Notes under the pieces: model-generated
The model's database searches: none
What the model saw: only the letters and a program-made list of their open reading frames with translations
Told to the model about the DNA's origin: nothing
Shown: positions 14,413-20,357 of the stretch, in pieces
Numbering within the stretch: position 1 is the stretch's first letter
How the letters are laid out: each line of letters begins with the position of its first letter
DNA from: Deltaproteobacteria bacterium
GTDB lineage: Bacteria > Desulfobacterota > Syntrophia > Syntrophales > UBA2210
Direction: 5' to 3'
DNA length: 20,357 nt
NCBI GenBank assembly: GCA_030603465.1
Contig: JAUVXT010000014.1
Span: 1-20,357, forward strand
Made by a program: the position numbers and the translations under genes

Positions 14413-16012
14413 TATCACAGTGGAAAATATAAGTGATCCATCAATTCAAATGGCGGATATAAAACCGGAAGATCTCATGCCCCTGCCGTATCCTTATGAT
14501 ACGCCCGATGCCCAGCCTCCCCTGAAAAAATTGACGGACGAGCAGAAGGAGAAATATGAATCCGATCTGGATGGATTCCTGGCGTTGAAGCTCCCCAAAC
14601 CGGAGACAAAGGAGGAAGAGGAGCAATTGGTGCGGCAGTTTCTCGGGGGGTTAAAAAAACTCCTCTCCAAAGAGAATAACTGGACATTTCTCATGCCCCT
14701 GTTGATGAGTCTCGAATATTGCGCCAAATGCCAGACATGCAACGATGCTTGCCCCGTCTATATCTCAAGCGGAAAGAAGGAGATCTACCGCCCCACCTAC
14801 AGATCGGAGGTACTCCGCAGGATTGTCAACAAATATCTCAAACGGGGAGGCAGGGCCTTCGCGAAATTTACGGGAAACGAAATCGATCTGAACTGGAAGA
14901 CCATCGCCCGTCTGGCGGAACTTTCCTATCGATGCACCGTATGTCGCCGATGCACTCAAACCTGTCCCATAGGTGTGGACAATGCCCTCATTACCCATGA
15001 ATTGAGAAAGCTTTTCAGCCAGGAGATGGGAATTGCCCCCGAAGAACTGCACGAAAAGGGATCGGTTCAGCAGCTTGAAAAGGGATCTTCGACGGGCATG
15101 ATCAAACAGGCCTTCACGGATATTATAGAATTTATTGAAGAGGAGATCGAAGAGAAGACGGGAAAGAAAATTAAGATACCCATCGACAAGAAAGGGGCCG
15201 ATATCCTTCTCATCCACAACGCAGGCGAGTTTTTGTCGTGGCCCGAAAATCCGGGCGCCTTCGCCATCATTTTTGAGGAGGCGGGGTTAAACTGGACGTT
15301 TTCCAGTGAAATTGCGGGCTATGACGGCGTCAATTACGGTGTCTGGTACGACGATGCCCAGCTTGCCCGCGTTGCCGTGCAGCATGTGAAGGCAGCGAAG
15401 GAGCTGGGGGTGAAAAAAATTGTCGTCGGTGAATGCGGCCATGCCCACAAGGCGCTTATGGTGATAGCCGATCGTGTTCTAAACGAGGATCTGAATATAC
15501 CTAGAGAAAGCTGTCTCCCGCTCCTCGCGGATATTGTGGTCAATGAAAAAATAAAGCTGGATCCTCAAAAAAATAATTTCCCCGTCACCCTTCACGACCC
15601 CTGCAATATGGTGCGCTTGATGGGAATTGTGGAACCTCAGAGGAAGATACTCAGGAAGATTGCGCCCCAATTCAGAGAGATGTCCCAGCAGGGTGTCACG
15701 AATTACTGTTGCGGCGGCGGGAGCGGATTCGCCATTATGTCGTCACTCAATATGCCCGATTGGCGGATCACCGTGTCTGGTCGTATGAAGTTCAAGCAGA
15801 TACTCGAGACTTTTCAGGATGTCATCGATCCCGATATCAGAAAAATGGTCTGCGCTCCCTGTTCCAATTGCAAGGGGTCGATACGGGACATTTTTGAGTA
15901 TTATGACGCATGGGAGAAGACCGGCATCGCCTATACGGGACTGGCCGATCTTATTGTAAACGCCATGGTGGACATAAAAGGTCCCTTTATAGAGTGGCCC
16001 GATGAAATGTAA
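14399..16012 (+). CDS. DsrK/HdrD-like double-ferredoxin CCG protein
   Basis: A 537-residue soluble protein, the size of DsrK. Cluster motifs: C108-x2-C111-x2-C114-x3-C118 (CAKCQTCNDACP) and C179-x2-C182-x2-C185-x3-C189 (CTVCRRCTQTCP). The C-terminal CCG domain is complete (C402, C437-C438-G, C488-x2-C491), the pattern that binds the catalytic cluster in HdrD/DsrK. A degenerate first CCG segment (GECGHAHK, ~residues 345-351) matches that of HmcF. The ATG at 14399 has GGGGGG just upstream and overlaps the cytochrome b gene; the upstream in-frame extension to 14261 lies inside that gene and is rejected. It probably reduces a cytoplasmic disulfide-type substrate with electrons from its cytochrome b partner. 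The N-terminal ~90 residues are charged and unassigned. Confidence 0.87.
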   Translation: MKKNNITVENISDPSIQMADIKPEDLMPLPYPYDTPDAQPPLKKLTDEQKEKYESDLDGFLALKLPKPETKEEEEQLVRQFLGGLKKLLSKENNWTFLMPLLMSLEYCAKCQTCNDACPVYISSGKKEIYRPTYRSEVLRRIVNKYLKRGGRAFAKFTGNEIDLNWKTIARLAELSYRCTVCRRCTQTCPIGVDNALITHELRKLFSQEMGIAPEELHEKGSVQQLEKGSSTGMIKQAFTDIIEFIEEEIEEKTGKKIKIPIDKKGADILLIHNAGEFLSWPENPGAFAIIFEEAGLNWTFSSEIAGYDGVNYGVWYDDAQLARVAVQHVKAAKELGVKKIVVGECGHAHKALMVIADRVLNEDLNIPRESCLPLLADIVVNEKIKLDPQKNNFPVTLHDPCNMVRLMGIVEPQRKILRKIAPQFREMSQQGVTNYCCGGGSGFAIMSSLNMPDWRITVSGRMKFKQILETFQDVIDPDIRKMVCAPCSNCKGSIRDIFEYYDAWEKTGIAYTGLADLIVNAMVDIKGPFIEWPDEM

Positions 16013-16093
16013 AAAAGGGTAAAACTGCACGGTATGAGGTCCCCACCCCTTTTATCTGCATCGATCTGAATGCCACCCATCGCGAGCACCATC

Positions 16094-16108
16094 TACAAAA
16101 AATTTGTA
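16094..16108 (+). promoter_or_regulatory. Perfect palindrome upstream of the -35 element
   Basis: TACAAA-AAA-TTTGTA, 6-bp arms with a 3-bp spacer, ending 8 bp before the -35 box of the sigma54-activator gene. An operator is possible; AT-rich composition makes chance occurrence a real alternative. Confidence 0.35.
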
Positions 16109-16116
16109 TAGATTTG

Positions 16117-16144
16117 TTGACAAAACCATATAAACCTTTATATT
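16117..16144 (+). promoter_or_regulatory. Sigma70-type promoter of the sigma54-activator gene
   Basis: TTGACA (16117-16122, perfect), a 16-bp spacer, TATATT (16139-16144, 5 of 6). It sits 31 bp before the ATG at 16176, and no other promoter candidate as good is visible in this 163-bp gap. Confidence 0.6.
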
Positions 16145-16161
16145 CGATAAAAAATATCGAA
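16143..16161 (+). promoter_or_regulatory. Perfect 7-bp-arm inverted repeat at the transcription start
   Basis: TTCGATAAAAAATATCGAA: arms TTCGATA and TATCGAA around AAAAA. It overlaps the end of the -10 box and covers the expected start site, the classical place for a repressor operator. Autoregulation or another repressor is inferred; a short RNA hairpin in the leader is the alternative. Confidence 0.5.
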
Positions 16162-16175
16162 AGAGATACATACAC

Positions 16176-17513
16176 ATGGTTATGATCAAAGAAAGGGATG
16201 TTATCCTTGATTCCATTACCGACGGTGTCTTTACCGTCGATCACCAGTGGAACATAACATCTTTCAATAAAGCGGCCGAAAAGATTACAGGTGTTGCCAG
16301 AGAAGATGCGATCGGGCAGAAATGCAAGGATGTATTAAAGGCAGATATCTGCGAAGGTAAGTGTTCACTGCGATATACCATGGATACGGGAAAACCGGTT
16401 GTCAGCAAAACTGTGTATATCGTAAATGCTTCCGGTGAACATATTCCCATCAGCATCTCCACGGCCATCCTGAAAGACGAAAAGGGAACGGTAATCGGCG
16501 GCGTTGAAACTTTCAGGGATATGAGCCTTGTAGAAAAGCTCCGAAAGGAGATCGAGCAGGGCTACACCTATGAGGATATCATATCCAAAAATCACAAGAT
16601 GCATCAGCTTTTCCGTATCCTTCCCGACGTGGCGAACAGCTTGAGCACCGTTCTCATTGAAGGAGAGAGCGGAACGGGGAAAGAACTCTTTGCCAGGGCG
16701 ATTCATAATTTGAGCCCGCGAAAAAACAAACCCTTTGTTGTGGTAAACTGCGGGGCCATGCCCGACACATTATTGGAATCGGAGCTCTTCGGCTATAAGG
16801 CGGGGGCATTTACCGATGCGAAACGGGATAAACCGGGGCGCTTTAAACTCGCCCACAGGGGCACCGTATTTCTGGACGAAATCGGCGATATATCGCCGGC
16901 CCTTCAGGTTCGCCTGCTGCGCGTTCTCCAGGAAAAGACATATGAACCCCTCGGAGCAATTGAAAGTGTCGAAACCGATGTTCGTGTAGTAGTGGCCACA
17001 AATAAAAAATTAGACGAATTGATGAAAGAAGGGACCTTCAGGGAGGATCTCTATTACAGGATTAATGTCATGCGTCTGGAACTGCCCCCCATGCGTGAAA
17101 GAAAAGAGGACATTCCCCTGCTCGTCGACCATTTTATCAGGTCCTATAATACCATCCAGAATAGAATGATTGACGACATGACCGATGAAGCTCTTGCGTG
17201 CCTCATGGCCTATGATTATCCCGGCAATATCAGAGAATTGAAGAACATTATTGAACGCTCCTTTATCCTGTGCAAATCGAAGATGATTCAAAAAGAACAT
17301 CTCCCCGAGCCGGTTTTCAAACCAGGCGCCATGGAACATCCCCCGCATTCCGATATGTCGACACTGAAGGACATGGAGGCAATCTTTCTGACCAATGCCC
17401 TTCGCAGGAATAACTGGAATCGATTGAAGACAGCGGGAGACCTCGGCATCCACAAAAGCACACTCTTTCGAAAAATAAAATCTCTCGGTATAAGAATTCC
17501 CGAAGGGAAATAG
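16176..17513 (+). CDS. PAS-AAA+-Fis sigma54-dependent transcriptional activator
   Basis: 445 residues. An N-terminal PAS domain (~8-118) carries C50, C59 and C63 (CKDVLKADICEGKC). The AAA+ domain (~135-370) shows Walker A GESGTGKE (163-170), the sigma54-contact loop as GAFTDA (210-215, not the canonical GAFTGA), Walker B VFLDE (231-235) and the FREDLYYRINV region (288-298). A Fis-type helix-turn-helix lies at the end (~414-440, AGDLGIHKSTLFRKIK). It has no receiver domain, so its input is the PAS domain rather than phosphorylation. It should activate sigma54 promoters; the -24/-12 candidate at 2555 is an obvious local target, and the DsrMK-like pair lies just upstream. ATG 16176 is taken; 16182 is an alternative. 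Confidence 0.92.
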   Translation: MVMIKERDVILDSITDGVFTVDHQWNITSFNKAAEKITGVAREDAIGQKCKDVLKADICEGKCSLRYTMDTGKPVVSKTVYIVNASGEHIPISISTAILKDEKGTVIGGVETFRDMSLVEKLRKEIEQGYTYEDIISKNHKMHQLFRILPDVANSLSTVLIEGESGTGKELFARAIHNLSPRKNKPFVVVNCGAMPDTLLESELFGYKAGAFTDAKRDKPGRFKLAHRGTVFLDEIGDISPALQVRLLRVLQEKTYEPLGAIESVETDVRVVVATNKKLDELMKEGTFREDLYYRINVMRLELPPMRERKEDIPLLVDHFIRSYNTIQNRMIDDMTDEALACLMAYDYPGNIRELKNIIERSFILCKSKMIQKEHLPEPVFKPGAMEHPPHSDMSTLKDMEAIFLTNALRRNNWNRLKTAGDLGIHKSTLFRKIKSLGIRIPEGK

Positions 17514-17549
17514 GAGAGGGATACCAAATAAGAATTGAAAGGAGATGCA

Positions 17550-17996
17550 ATGGATTCAAAGACAAAGATTGGCATAGTTATCTGCGATCGTTACCGACGC
17601 TGCGCGGGTGGAAAATGTCTTCGGGCGATAAAGAACAGAGAAGGAGCCTTCAGCATTTACACGGATACCGAAGTCGAGTTGGTTGGTTATACAACGTGCG
17701 ATGGTTGCCCCGGCGGTAATATAGAATATGCGGGTGAAGAGATGGTTAAAAATGGTGCGGAGGTTATTCATCTAGCCACCGGCCTGGTCGTTGGTTATCC
17801 CCCCTGTCCCCATATCGACACATTCAAGGCCTTTCTTGAAGAACGCTTTGGCGTAAAGGTCGTCGTAGGCACGCACCCCATACCGAAAAAGTACCTTGAT
17901 ATGCACACACATCTGGAAACATGGGAAGACCCGGCATGGAAGCCCATTATCGCGCCGACCATGGCTGATGAAGTGACCCGGGCAAAATACGATTAG
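17550..17996 (+). CDS. CGGC-domain protein
   Basis: 148 residues resembling the CGGC domain family (small, cysteine-rich, putative metal-binding proteins of anaerobes). Cysteines C12, C18 and C23 near the start (ICDRYRRCAGGKC), C50-x2-C53-PGG (TTCDGCPGG) and C86-PH are spaced as in that family. No membrane helix or signal is visible. The ATG at 17550 is chosen because GGAG (17541-17544) is 5 nt upstream; a TTG at 17535 would overlap the ribosome site. It follows the sigma54 activator by 36 bp with no terminator and is probably co-transcribed. The biochemical role is not known; metal or redox sensing is only a guess from the cysteines. Confidence 0.82.
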   Translation: MDSKTKIGIVICDRYRRCAGGKCLRAIKNREGAFSIYTDTEVELVGYTTCDGCPGGNIEYAGEEMVKNGAEVIHLATGLVVGYPPCPHIDTFKAFLEERFGVKVVVGTHPIPKKYLDMHTHLETWEDPAWKPIIAPTMADEVTRAKYD

Positions 17997-18004
17997 GAAA
18001 TAGA

Positions 18005-18063
18005 GGGACACTTCCCTGATTTTACCGAGAATATTTTTGTTGAATTAATATGGGAAGTGTCCC
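18005..18063 (+). repeat. Palindromic element with perfect 12-bp arms
   Basis: GGGACACTTCCC (18005-18016) and its exact reverse complement GGGAAGTGTCCC (18052-18063) flank a 35-nt AT-rich centre. From memory, this GGGACACTTCCC / GGGAAGTGTCCC motif recurs in many deltaproteobacterial intergenic regions as a REP/MITE-like element. As RNA it would form a long hairpin after the CGGC gene and could stop or stabilise transcripts. Confidence 0.65.
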
Positions 18064-18094
18064 CACATTCACCACATTCCATAAGGAGACGTGC

Positions 18095-18436
18095 ATGTTT
18101 CGAAAACATGATGATGGTGGTTATAATCTTCCCATCCCGGGAATCGAACAAAAGACACTGGTATATGGTGAGAAGACACTGATGGCGGAATTTCTCCTGA
18201 AAAAGGGGAGCATCCTGCCGTTGCACACCCATCCCCACGAACAGACCGGGTACCTCGTAAAGGGCAGAATCCGCCTGTCAATAGATTCGGAAGAGTACGA
18301 CGTAAAGCCGGGAGATAGCTGGTGTATACCGGGAGGCGTCGAGCACGGCGCTGCAATCGTTGAAGACGCAATCGCCGTGGAGGTGTTTTCGCCGGTGCGG
18401 GAGGATTATCTGCCACAGGATGAAAAAGGGAAATAG
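18095..18436 (+). CDS. Small single-domain cupin protein
   Basis: A 113-residue cupin. Motif 1 is PLHTHPHEQTGYLVKG (H44, H46, Q50) and motif 2 is PGDSWCIPGGVEHG (H84), giving a usual 3-His-type metal site with Q50 in the Glu/Gln position. The fold covers nearly the entire protein. Such proteins range from metal-dependent isomerases/dioxygenases to sugar- or ligand-binding proteins, and nothing here narrows the substrate. The ATG at 18095 follows AAGGAGA (18083-18089); the in-frame extension from 18050 is encoded by the palindromic repeat and is rejected. No partner gene is obvious. Confidence 0.87.
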   Translation: MFRKHDDGGYNLPIPGIEQKTLVYGEKTLMAEFLLKKGSILPLHTHPHEQTGYLVKGRIRLSIDSEEYDVKPGDSWCIPGGVEHGAAIVEDAIAVEVFSPVREDYLPQDEKGK

Positions 18437-18550
18437 ATGGTAAAGCCTGAAAAAGCCATCGTGATGAATAAAACGGTCGAAAAGCGGATCGCTCTCCCGA
18501 TAGGGTGGGTACCCGGATACATTCCCTCCATGATCATCGGCATTCCATAA
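18437..18550 (+). CDS. Doubtful 37-residue ORF
   Basis: The ATG follows the cupin TAG with no gap and reads MVKPEKAIVMNKTVEKRIAL, continuing through a proline/isoleucine-rich tail to TAA at 18548-18550. There is only a modest ribosome-site-like AAGGG within the cupin end. I do not recognise it. It could be a coupled small protein, the eroded start of a lost gene, or chance. Confidence 0.2.
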   Translation: MVKPEKAIVMNKTVEKRIALPIGWVPGYIPSMIIGIP

Positions 18551-18599
18551 CAGATGGTGCGGTCATTATTCCATTGACACACAAGGCTGTTTTTCTTAT

Positions 18600-18621
18600 A
18601 CTTCCTTCACGAAAAGGAAGT
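18600..18621 (+). other. Hairpin in the gap before the Cache gene
   Basis: ACTTCCTT (18600-18607) and AAGGAAGT (18614-18621), a perfect 8-bp stem with a 6-nt loop. T-rich sequence precedes rather than follows it, so it is not a clear + strand terminator. Its role is unknown. Confidence 0.3.
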
Positions 18622-18698
18622 TCTTATCAGACCCTGTCATTATTCCAAGCGGCGGTAGCATTCGTGTGCGAAGGCCTGCGATTTCGAGGATATTGAGG

Positions 18699-19673
18699 AT
18701 GGAAGAAAAACCGAGAGATGGATCGGAGGAAAAACCCAAACAACAGAAAAGTGCGAAACGATTTATCTTGCCCCTCCTGGCATTGGTGTTCCTGTTGTTT
18801 GTCGCGGGGCGTCTGATTTATCTGACGAAGACGCATGACGAGTTGTATCGACAATACACGTTTCGTGTCACGCGTGAACTCGTCAAGACTGTTACCGGGG
18901 CCAAAACTCTGCTGGAAGAAAAGGGTGACAAAGCCTTTCCGCTTCTGGATAAGATGAAGTCCAATCAGTTTGGCCTCTATTTATACGTTTATCGCTCATC
19001 GGATGGCATGTGTCTTTACCATGGTGAGAATCTCGCGCTGGTTGGCACACGGTTGGATAAGTTTACCGATCAGCTTGGAAAACCGCTGCATAAACTGATT
19101 TCCCGCGAGATAAAAAATCCGTTCAACCGGCACGGCTGGGTTCATTACTACTGGAATCGGCCGCGTGGCCTTTTTCTGGAATGGAAATCCTCATGCAATC
19201 TCGCGGTGAGCTTACCCGACGGCACCAAGTGTTACGTTGGCGGGGGTCATTACGGTATCGGCGCCGAGCTGGAATTCGCGCGGATTGCCGTCACGGATGC
19301 CGATCACCTGTTGAAGACGCGGGGTGAAGCGGCTTTAGCTGAACTGCTTTCCCCGGCCGGTCCGTATTTTTTCCACAACACTTCCGTTTTCCTGTTGCGT
19401 GAAAACGGTTGGTCGATTATCGATCCGGTTTTGAAGAAACGCTATGAGCGCGACTTGCTGAAATTCCAGGACGCAGTCGGGCATTATCCGTTCAAGTACC
19501 TTTTACGCAGGTTAAAGACTGAGACCGAGGCGCAGGTTGTGCTGTACGCGCACACTCCCTTGTCGATGAACAATCAGAAGAAAATCATTTACGCGCGACG
19601 CTGCACGATGGGGGGAGAACCGGTTATCGCAGGTACGGTGATCGACGCGCCCCAAAGCGCCTGGCGGCGGTAA
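18699..19673 (+). CDS. Membrane-anchored Cache-domain protein without output domain
   Basis: 324 residues: a charged cytoplasmic N-terminus (1-20), one membrane helix (~22-42), then a long extracytoplasmic part. Residues ~45-190 look like a Cache sensor: LYLYVYRSSDGMCLYHGENL, then GKPL, GWVHYYWNRPRG and YVGGGHYGIG follow the usual order. Residues ~195-320 may form a second Cache-like lobe. There is no HAMP, kinase, chemotaxis or cyclase domain, so it senses a ligand but must signal through a partner or serve as a binding protein. The ATG at 18699 has GAGGA at 18686-18690. It is followed 12 bp later by an NCS2 permease gene, suggesting a link to purine/pyrimidine-type uptake (inference). Confidence 0.72.
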   Translation: MEEKPRDGSEEKPKQQKSAKRFILPLLALVFLLFVAGRLIYLTKTHDELYRQYTFRVTRELVKTVTGAKTLLEEKGDKAFPLLDKMKSNQFGLYLYVYRSSDGMCLYHGENLALVGTRLDKFTDQLGKPLHKLISREIKNPFNRHGWVHYYWNRPRGLFLEWKSSCNLAVSLPDGTKCYVGGGHYGIGAELEFARIAVTDADHLLKTRGEAALAELLSPAGPYFFHNTSVFLLRENGWSIIDPVLKKRYERDLLKFQDAVGHYPFKYLLRRLKTETEAQVVLYAHTPLSMNNQKKIIYARRCTMGGEPVIAGTVIDAPQSAWRR

Positions 19674-19685
19674 GGAGTAACACAA

Positions 19686-20357
19686 GTGGCATCAGAAAAA
19701 CCGGATACTGAACTGGTTTACGGGCAAAATGACGTGCCTCCGGCAGGTCACCTGATCATGTTGAGCCTTCAGCAGGGAATGTTACTGATATTAGGCACTA
19801 TGCTTCCCGTGCTGTTGGTCAAGGAATTCGGCGGGTCGACTGAAATGGCCATCCGTATGGTCAGCCTGACCATGATAATTTCCGGGGTAGGAACCATTAT
19901 CCAGGCTGTGCGCCTGCGCTGGATCGGTTCCGTTTATATTTGTCATAACATTGGCGGGCCTTCATATCTGGCGTTATCCATTACTGCCGTTATCCAGGGT
20001 GGTTTGCCGCTGATGCAGGGAATGCTGGTTTTTGCCGGTATTGTTGAGATGTTTCTCTCAAGGGTCGTTTCAAGATTACGCTCCCTGTTTCCGCCGCTTG
20101 TAGTGGGAATGACGGTCATGATGGTAGGAGTCAGTATCATACCGATGGCTTTTGCCAACTTCTGCGGTTCTCCTGTTGCCGGTGACGAGGTTATCTGGCA
20201 GGACATCGTGGTGGGGAGCGTGACGCTGATGGTGATAGTGGGGAGCAATCTTTGGGGAAAGGGACAGGTGAAGCTTTATTGCCTGTTGATCGGTATTTTT
20301 GTCGGGTGGGGTGTGGCGCTTTGCATTACCCCTTTTGATCCGGGTCAATACCGGATG
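19686..20357 (+). CDS. NCS2-family nucleobase permease, N-terminal part
   Basis: The frame stays open to the window edge and gives the first 224 residues of a polytopic membrane protein (MASEKPDTELVYGQNDVPPA, then hydrophobic helices). Features of the uracil/xanthine permease (NCS2) family are the early LQQGM motif with a following long helix, GSVYICHNIGGPSYLAL, and RLRSLFPPLVVGM before the middle helices. The later NCS2 signature motif lies outside the window, so the substrate (uracil, xanthine, urate or other) cannot be told. The GTG start at 19686 is chosen because AAGGAG (19674-19679 region) lies just upstream. It is probably in one operon with the Cache protein. Confidence 0.85.
   Translation, partial: MASEKPDTELVYGQNDVPPAGHLIMLSLQQGMLLILGTMLPVLLVKEFGGSTEMAIRMVSLTMIISGVGTIIQAVRLRWIGSVYICHNIGGPSYLALSITAVIQGGLPLMQGMLVFAGIVEMFLSRVVSRLRSLFPPLVVGMTVMMVGVSIIPMAFANFCGSPVAGDEVIWQDIVVGSVTLMVIVGSNLWGKGQVKLYCLLIGIFVGWGVALCITPFDPGQYRM

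Noticed and set aside
16014..16056. AAAAGGG...CCCTTTT as a terminator after the DsrK-like gene
   Set aside because: The loop would be about 26 nt and the stem is mostly A-T; too weak to claim.
18050..18094. Longer start for the cupin
   Set aside because: The extra 15 residues are read from the palindromic element; AAGGAGA before 18095 decides the start.
1..20357. CRISPR array, tRNA, rRNA, transposase or integrase
   Set aside because: No regularly spaced direct repeats, tRNA-like cloverleaf, rRNA segment or transposase motif was seen on either strand.

Overview
The window looks like the chromosome of an anaerobic, respiratory Desulfobacterota (deltaproteobacterial) organism, of sulfate-reducing or syntrophic type. 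The main grounds are a 16-haem HmcA-type cytochrome in a transmembrane Hmc-type redox operon, two cytochrome b plus HdrD/DsrK-type iron-sulfur pairs, several PAS histidine kinases with stand-alone receivers, and a sigma54 activator. Every gene I can support lies on the + strand. No rRNA, tRNA, CRISPR array or insertion sequence was seen.

Layout. (1) 1-2281: end of an unidentified gene, a HEAT-repeat protein, a stand-alone response regulator (RR1) and a PAS histidine kinase (HK1). (2) 2282-2653: a non-coding control region with a good sigma54 (-24/-12) promoter candidate and a pair of direct repeats upstream of it. (3) 2654-9820: a seven-gene redox operon in the order tmcD-like, hmcE, hmcF, hmcA (16 CxxCH), hmcB, hmcC, hmcD. 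This mixes Hmc subunits with a Trp-rich TmcD-like protein and has the cytoplasmic electron-output genes first. (4) 9882-13211: RR2, a three-PAS kinase (HK2), RR3 and RR4. RR4 is about 83% identical to RR1. (5) 13212-13488: a gap that is not empty. It holds a decayed remnant of the 3' end of a kinase homologous to HK1, so the RR1-HK1 module was duplicated and the second kinase was lost. (6) 13489-16012: a second membrane/cytoplasm pair, a DsrM/TmcC-like cytochrome b and a DsrK-like double-ferredoxin CCG protein. (7) 16013-17996: a promoter region with two perfect palindromes, a PAS-AAA+-Fis sigma54 activator, and a CGGC-domain protein. (8) 18005-20357: a 12-bp-arm palindromic element, a cupin, a doubtful small ORF, a membrane-anchored Cache sensor protein without output domain, and the start of an NCS2 (uracil/xanthine family) permease.

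How it may work together (inference). Periplasmic reducing power, for example from hydrogenase or formate dehydrogenase via cytochrome c3, enters HmcA. It passes through HmcB/HmcC/HmcD and the HmcE cytochrome b to the cytoplasmic HmcF. The DsrMK-like pair would be a second quinone/cytoplasm exchange module. The kinases, receivers and sigma54 activator form a local control layer. Four of their five PAS domains carry the same type of three-cysteine cluster, which suggests that this layer senses redox state or a metal cofactor and adjusts expression of the redox complexes.
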